From Tissierellales bacterium (GTDB taxonomy: Bacteria; Bacillota; Clostridia; Tissierellales; Tissierellaceae): a stretch of DNA of 64,000 nt. The stretch spans positions 214,137 through 278,136 of the forward strand of contig JACIXZ010000001.1 of NCBI GenBank assembly GCA_014360205.1, read 5' to 3'. Position numbers and translations under genes: made by a program. Below the pieces are notes generated by a model. The model did no database searches. It was not told the origin of the DNA and saw only the letters and a program-made list of their open reading frames with translations. Each line of letters begins with the position of its first letter. The stretch's first letter is position 1. Positions 60,617 to 64,000 of the stretch are shown here, in pieces.

Positions 60617-61578
60617 AATACATTGGAATAACAATGGGAGACCCTGCAGGCATTGGGTGCGAGATAGCTTTAAAAGCATTAAAAAATGATGAGTACAGAA
60701 AGAAATCTATAATATTTGGAAGCAAAGAGATAGTATCCCATTTTTTAAAGCTACTTGGCATAAATAAAGATATAAATGTGATTAATGATATTTCTGAATT
60801 TGACGAGGACAAGATAAATATAGTAAATGTAGTAGACTTAAAACTAAATGATTTTCAGTTTGGGAAAGTATCAAAGATATGTGGTGATGCTGCGTATAGA
60901 TATGTAGAAACTGCAATTAATTGGGCGTTGGATAAAAAAATAAAAGCTGTCGTCACAGGACCATTAAACAAAGAAGCACTTCATTTAGCAGGATATAATT
61001 ACGATGGGCATACAGAAATATTCGCTTCCCTTACCAATACTAAAAAGTATGCCATGATGCTTTGGAGTGAAAAGCTCAAGGTCATTCATGTCTCTACTCA
61101 TGTGTCGCTAAGGAAAGCTTGTGACAGAGTAAAAAAAGATAGAGTATATGACACTATAGTATTGGCACATGACACTTTAAAGAGAATGGGCATTGAAAAT
61201 CCAAGAATTGCAGTAGCAGGCCTTAATCCTCATGCAGGAGAGTCTGGTATTTTTGGCAATGAAGAAATAGAAGAGATAAATCCAGCAATACTCAAAGCAC
61301 AATCTGAAGGAATAAGAGTCACTGGAGCTGTAGCACCAGATACAGTTTTTTTGAAAGCATACAAAGGTGAATTTGATATAGTGGTCGCAATGTATCATGA
61401 TCAAGGGCATATACCTATGAAGCTCTTAGCATTTGACGAAGGAGTTAATATAACAGTAGGATTACCTATTGTAAGAACCTCCGTAGACCATGGAACAGCA
61501 TTTGGCAAGGCTGGGAAAGGCACAGCAAATGAATCTAGCATGATAGAAGCAATAAAAGCCGCTGATTATTTCGATTGA
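60613..61578 (+). CDS. pdxA2: PdxA2-like 4-phospho-tetronate (4-hydroxythreonine-4-phosphate) dehydrogenase
   Basis: 321 residues: IGITMGDPAGIGCEIALKAL, VVTGPLNKEALHLAGYNYDGHTEI, metal ligands in VSTHVSLRKACDRV, AGLNPHAGESGIFG and AMYHDQGHIPMKLLAF. The family oxidises and decarboxylates 4-phospho-threonate or 4-hydroxythreonine 4-phosphate. Coupling to a DUF1537 kinase argues for acid-sugar catabolism rather than pyridoxal synthesis. The start is ATG 60613 in the dtnK stop (ATGA); the ORF from 60508 is out-of-frame extension. Confidence 0.93.
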   Translation: MKYIGITMGDPAGIGCEIALKALKNDEYRKKSIIFGSKEIVSHFLKLLGINKDINVINDISEFDEDKINIVNVVDLKLNDFQFGKVSKICGDAAYRYVETAINWALDKKIKAVVTGPLNKEALHLAGYNYDGHTEIFASLTNTKKYAMMLWSEKLKVIHVSTHVSLRKACDRVKKDRVYDTIVLAHDTLKRMGIENPRIAVAGLNPHAGESGIFGNEEIEEINPAILKAQSEGIRVTGAVAPDTVFLKAYKGEFDIVVAMYHDQGHIPMKLLAFDEGVNITVGLPIVRTSVDHGTAFGKAGKGTANESSMIEAIKAADYFD

Positions 61579-61588
61579 TATTTTGATA

Positions 61589-61620
61589 AAAAACATCCAA
61601 GTATATACTTGGATGTTTTT
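61589..61620 (+). terminator. Rho-independent terminator after pdxA2
   Basis: AAACATCCAAG and CTTGGATGTTT pair around a TATATA loop, followed by T5. Ends the acid-sugar operon. Confidence 0.9.
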
Positions 61621-62065
61621 AGCTTGACTTTATTTGCTCAAAGTGTAGTAAGAATATATTGAATAGATATTATTTAAAAATTAATTTATGGGTTTTTTCA
61701 ATAATTAATTGACACTATCAGTCATAATCCCAAGATGGATATTATAAAAATAATTTGATATAATACTTCTATAGGAAGTACAAAACTATGTAATTTAATA
61801 AACTATGGAGAGGCTACAATTAACTGGGAAACTTAATTAATGCCATGTAAACTGATTTAATAATATTTGGATACATAGACATTAGGATATTTAAGTACTA
61901 GACAGTATAAGTAACATGGTCTTAAAAAACTATCTAAATAAGTTTTGCCTTTCTATTAGAATATAAATATAAACACTATCCCAAGTCAATTATATATTTA
62001 TACAATTACTCAATTACATAGCAAATTGGGATTTATGTGTATTAACTTTTAAAGGGAGCGATCCA
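61621..62065. other. Intergenic stretch with no recognised feature
   Basis: About 445 AT-rich bases between the acid-sugar terminator and the SEC-C gene. I see no ORF with a ribosome site, no tRNA and no clear hairpin. A TTGACA near 61709 has no -10 at usable distance. The SEC-C ribosome site AAGGGAGCGAT is at 62051-62061. Confidence 0.4.
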
Positions 62066-62812
62066 ATGAATAAAATAACTGACTATATTATTTCTCTTAC
62101 TCATCTGTATGGTTTGGTCCATAAAGATAAGGTTGTAGAGATTTATAATGCGCAAAATGAAGATAAGATAGAAGAGATTGACACAGTAAGATTAAGAGCA
62201 GGTGACATAAGTATTGACTTTGTAGAACTTGAAGATAATTTTGTGGAGGTTTTTAATGATTACTTCGTCCATGAAACTATCATTGAGTTTTGTGAATTTG
62301 ATGAGGAGTTGAGAAAGCGTTCAGGTAAACCATTTTATATACCAAGTCAAGATGAACTTCTTAAATACAAAGATGATAATTACTTCGAGATTAATAAGGA
62401 GTATGAGAATCTACTTAACTATGTAACTGAACACTTATTTGATGGTAATAAATCAAAGGCTGAAAACCTTGTTGAAGATATACAGGGTTATTGTGCACAC
62501 GATTTCTCTCCAAGAGATATATTTGACTTATTTAATGTTAGAAATGTTTCCTTTAAAGATGAGAAGCAAGTTGACGAGGTACTGCAACTTGTTATAGAAC
62601 TTGCAAACAACACAAGGATTTGGGAGAATAACGGGCATACACCAAATGAAATATTTGAAAAGTATGAGAAGCCACATATAAGGGCATTGTCTGATAAACC
62701 ATTTAAGTTTGGTGAGAGTGTTAAAAAAGAAAAGATCGGTAGGAATGATCCATGCCCTTGTGGAAGTGGGAAGAAATATAAGAAGTGCTGTTTGGGTAAG
62801 GATGGGATATAA
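62066..62812 (+). CDS. SEC-C metal-binding motif protein of unknown function
   Basis: 248 residues. The C-terminus carries the zinc-binding SEC-C motif [16 protein letters not shown] (residues about 226-242), as at the tail of SecA. The rest is acidic and mainly helical with no fold I recognise; [22 protein letters not shown] lies in the middle. SEC-C proteins often bind ribosomes or other proteins. It is probably the first gene of a small group with the decayed ORFs that follow 2 bases later. Confidence 0.85.
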   Translation: MNKITDYIISLTHLYGLVHKDKVVEIYNAQNEDKIEEIDTVRLRAGDISIDFVELEDNFVEVFNDYFVHETIIEFCEFDEELRKRSGKPFYIPSQDELLKYKDDNYFEINKEYENLLNYVTEHLFDGNKSKAENLVEDIQGYCAHDFSPRDIFDLFNVRNVSFKDEKQVDEVLQLVIELANNTRIWENNGHTPNEIFEKYEKPHIRALSDKPFKFGESVKKEKIGRNDPCPCGSGKKYKKCCLGKDGI

Positions 62813-62814
62813 TT

Positions 62815-63230
62815 ATGCAAGAGGAAAAAATTATCAGATTTTTTCTTGAGTCTGAACCTAAGACATTTTTTCATTTTCAATGCTATTCAACAAACAAGTA
62901 ATAGAATTGATAAAATGATGAGTGACGCAGTATATGATTTGTATCATTTAAAATCAGAAATTGTTTTAAGTTTATAATGAATGAATTTTTCCTGAAAATT
63001 TCAGAATTTATAGATAAAGATAATTTTGATCAATATTTTTTACCAATCAATCATTTAGATATTCAAGTAAATATAGCCGTCTAAAAAGAAATTCAAGACT
63101 TGTTGAGTATATTTTACTTAAATACTGTAAGACGGTGTAAAGTGATTCTGTTTTAGAACATAAACAACTAACAATAGAGCATCTATATGTAGATAACGGT
63201 TATACAGAAAATTCCTTATTTTTTATATAG
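62815..63230 (+). pseudogene. Decayed ORF cluster of unknown identity
   Basis: Short frames connect only through frameshifts. MQEEKIIRFFLESEPKTFF (62815 on) breaks at a T6 run (62866-62871) and continues in another frame as SNRIDKMMSDAVYDLYHLK to a stop at about 62977. A second frame from ATG 62977 (MNEFFLKISEFIDKDNFDQY) shifts near 63060 to SRLKRNSRLVEYILLKYC and, after a stop, LTIEHLYVDNGY. The last piece faintly recalls the C-terminus of DUF262/DUF1524-like nucleases (xYILxK...IEH), but this is weak. Confidence 0.4.
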
Positions 63231-63241
63231 AGTATTTAATC

Positions 63242-63286
63242 AAAATGGGCGTTTAAGGATCTTAAGAGTTGCCCGTTTTATTTTTA
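63242..63286 (+). terminator. Rho-independent terminator after the decayed ORF cluster
   Basis: AAAATGGGC and GCCCGTTTT pair (one G-T wobble), with a smaller TTAAG/CTTAA hairpin inside the loop, followed by ATTTTT. Confidence 0.7.
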
Positions 63287-63369
63287 GATTTAAGTGTCAG
63301 AATATTGAGTTAATATGATGTGAAGGTAATGCTATAAGAAAGTGATATACCTATGGAAGGTGAAGCGAT

Positions 63370-64000
63370 ATGAAAATAGGGAGCGATGAATATAACTTAA
63401 TGCTCATTGATACCAATATAATAAGAGAATTGTTGAATTTTCAATCAAATACGAGAAAAGGATTTTTCCATAAGGCTTTTTTATCAGAGACTAAATATGC
63501 ACCTTGTTTTTCCATTTACAATGTTATTGAACTAATGCCCTATAACGATTTATTTGAAAAATTTGTAGACATTTTTTCTGAAATACCATGTTTGATGCTG
63601 TTTACAGCTAAACAGTTTATCGAGGCAGAATATGATGCTTTTATAAATGGAGATAGTTTGCAAATTAACTGCAAATTGGCTAATTCCTTTACACCAGTTA
63701 TTGATAATGAAAGTTATAATTTAAGGAAATTCATTAATAGATTAAAAAAAGAGTCATCGCTTATAACAGTTATTCAAAATGAAGTTTACAATCTGCCAAG
63801 TATAGCTAATGAATGGGAAAAAGGTAGACGCGAAATCAGTAAAGTAAGTGAGCGTTTAAATGAAAAAGATTACTTAAAAAATGAAGCAAGGACTCTTCTG
63901 AAAGATATAATTAATTGGGGTATCAACCCCGAAGTAGAAATAAATGTTGAAAAATTTCCAGCATTAAGGATAATGGCATATTCGCAGTTCATGAGAGTAC
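63370..64000 (+). CDS. Unidentified protein with PIN-like N-terminus, partial (runs off the window)
   Basis: Open from ATG 63370 to the window end, 210 codons without a stop. The ribosome site GGAAGGTGA precedes it. The N-terminus YNLMLIDTNIIRELLNF resembles the first strand and Asp of PIN-domain nucleases (x-x-x-hydrophobic-D-T-N-hydrophobic); the later YDAFINGDSLQINCKL and NEWEKGRREISKVSERLN do not complete a PIN motif set clearly. If it is a PIN nuclease it could be a toxin or defence component, but this cannot be shown from a partial sequence. Confidence 0.6.
   Translation, partial: MKIGSDEYNLMLIDTNIIRELLNFQSNTRKGFFHKAFLSETKYAPCFSIYNVIELMPYNDLFEKFVDIFSEIPCLMLFTAKQFIEAEYDAFINGDSLQINCKLANSFTPVIDNESYNLRKFINRLKKESSLITVIQNEVYNLPSIANEWEKGRREISKVSERLNEKDYLKNEARTLLKDIINWGINPEVEINVEKFPALRIMAYSQFMRV

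Noticed and set aside
61700-61760. Promoter starting at TTGACA near 61709
   Set aside because: No -10 hexamer at 16-18 bases and no gene close downstream.

Overview
The window comes from the chromosome of a low-GC, motile, anaerobic Firmicute, most likely an amino-acid-fermenting member of the Clostridia/Tissierellales. The basis is AT-rich codon use, strong Shine-Dalgarno sites with many TTG/GTG starts, the ecfT-truA-rplM-rpsI neighbourhood, a two-subunit (GcvPA/GcvPB) glycine decarboxylase, ferredoxin-dependent 2-oxoacid oxidoreductase with butyrate kinases, FabK-type fatty acid synthesis, and ferritin/rubrerythrin oxygen defence. This is inference from gene content; no rRNA or tRNA gene is present to confirm it.

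Layout. 1-2.98 kb: end of ecfT, truA, a flagellin gene with its own sigma-D-type promoter and a CsrA-type leader hairpin, then rplM-rpsI behind an L13-leader-like stem. 2.99-4.1 kb (minus): ferredoxin-type aldo/keto reductase. 4.2-10 kb: complete glycine cleavage operon gcvT-gcvH-gcvPA-gcvPB-lpd. 10-15.2 kb: PAP2 phosphatase; a minus-strand heterodimeric ABC exporter preceded by a leader peptide and two terminators (ribosome-mediated attenuator); a Crp/Fnr regulator. 15.3-22 kb: ferritin, Maf-type flagellin glycosyltransferase with a small partner, ArsR regulator plus an 828-residue CoA-disulfide reductase/rhodanese/TusA/DsrE fusion, rubrerythrin; ferritin and rubrerythrin share a PerR/Fur-like palindrome. 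22-32.3 kb: DUF5317 and CapA-like proteins, then one long operon cdaA-ybbR-buk-ptb-buk-ATPase-vorDBAC, joining c-di-AMP synthesis to an ATP-yielding branched-chain 2-oxoacid fermentation module. 32.3-38.1 kb: fabZ (minus) divergent from fabH-fabK-fabD-fabG-acpP-fabF.

38.1-56 kb is a surface-polysaccharide locus: winged-helix regulator with a Rossmann domain, a four-helix-bundle gene between inverted repeats, aminotransferase, sugar transferase, ATP-grasp and HAD enzymes, glycosyltransferases, the CapE-CapF-CapG set for UDP-N-acetyl-L-fucosamine, and an EpsG-like polymerase. It is visibly more AT-rich and scarred: a FemAB-like relic, a frameshifted and truncated polymerase, decayed transposases, a partial second copy of capG, and a glycosyltransferase split by a one-base shift at A AAA AAG. 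This looks like a locus remodelled by recombination and insertion elements.

56-61.6 kb is a four-carbon acid sugar (tetronate-type) catabolic cluster: a PrpR-type sigma-54 regulator that has lost its AAA+ domain, a UxaA-like dehydratase lacking its N-terminus, a KdgT-type permease, a DUF1537 kinase and a PdxA2-like dehydrogenase. 61.6-64 kb holds a SEC-C protein, a decayed ORF cluster, and the start of an unidentified gene with a PIN-like N-terminus cut by the window end.

Most of the window is ordinary core metabolism. The least explained items are the attenuator, the CsrA-type leader, the inverted-repeat four-helix-bundle element, the fab leader hairpin, and the recombined polysaccharide locus.
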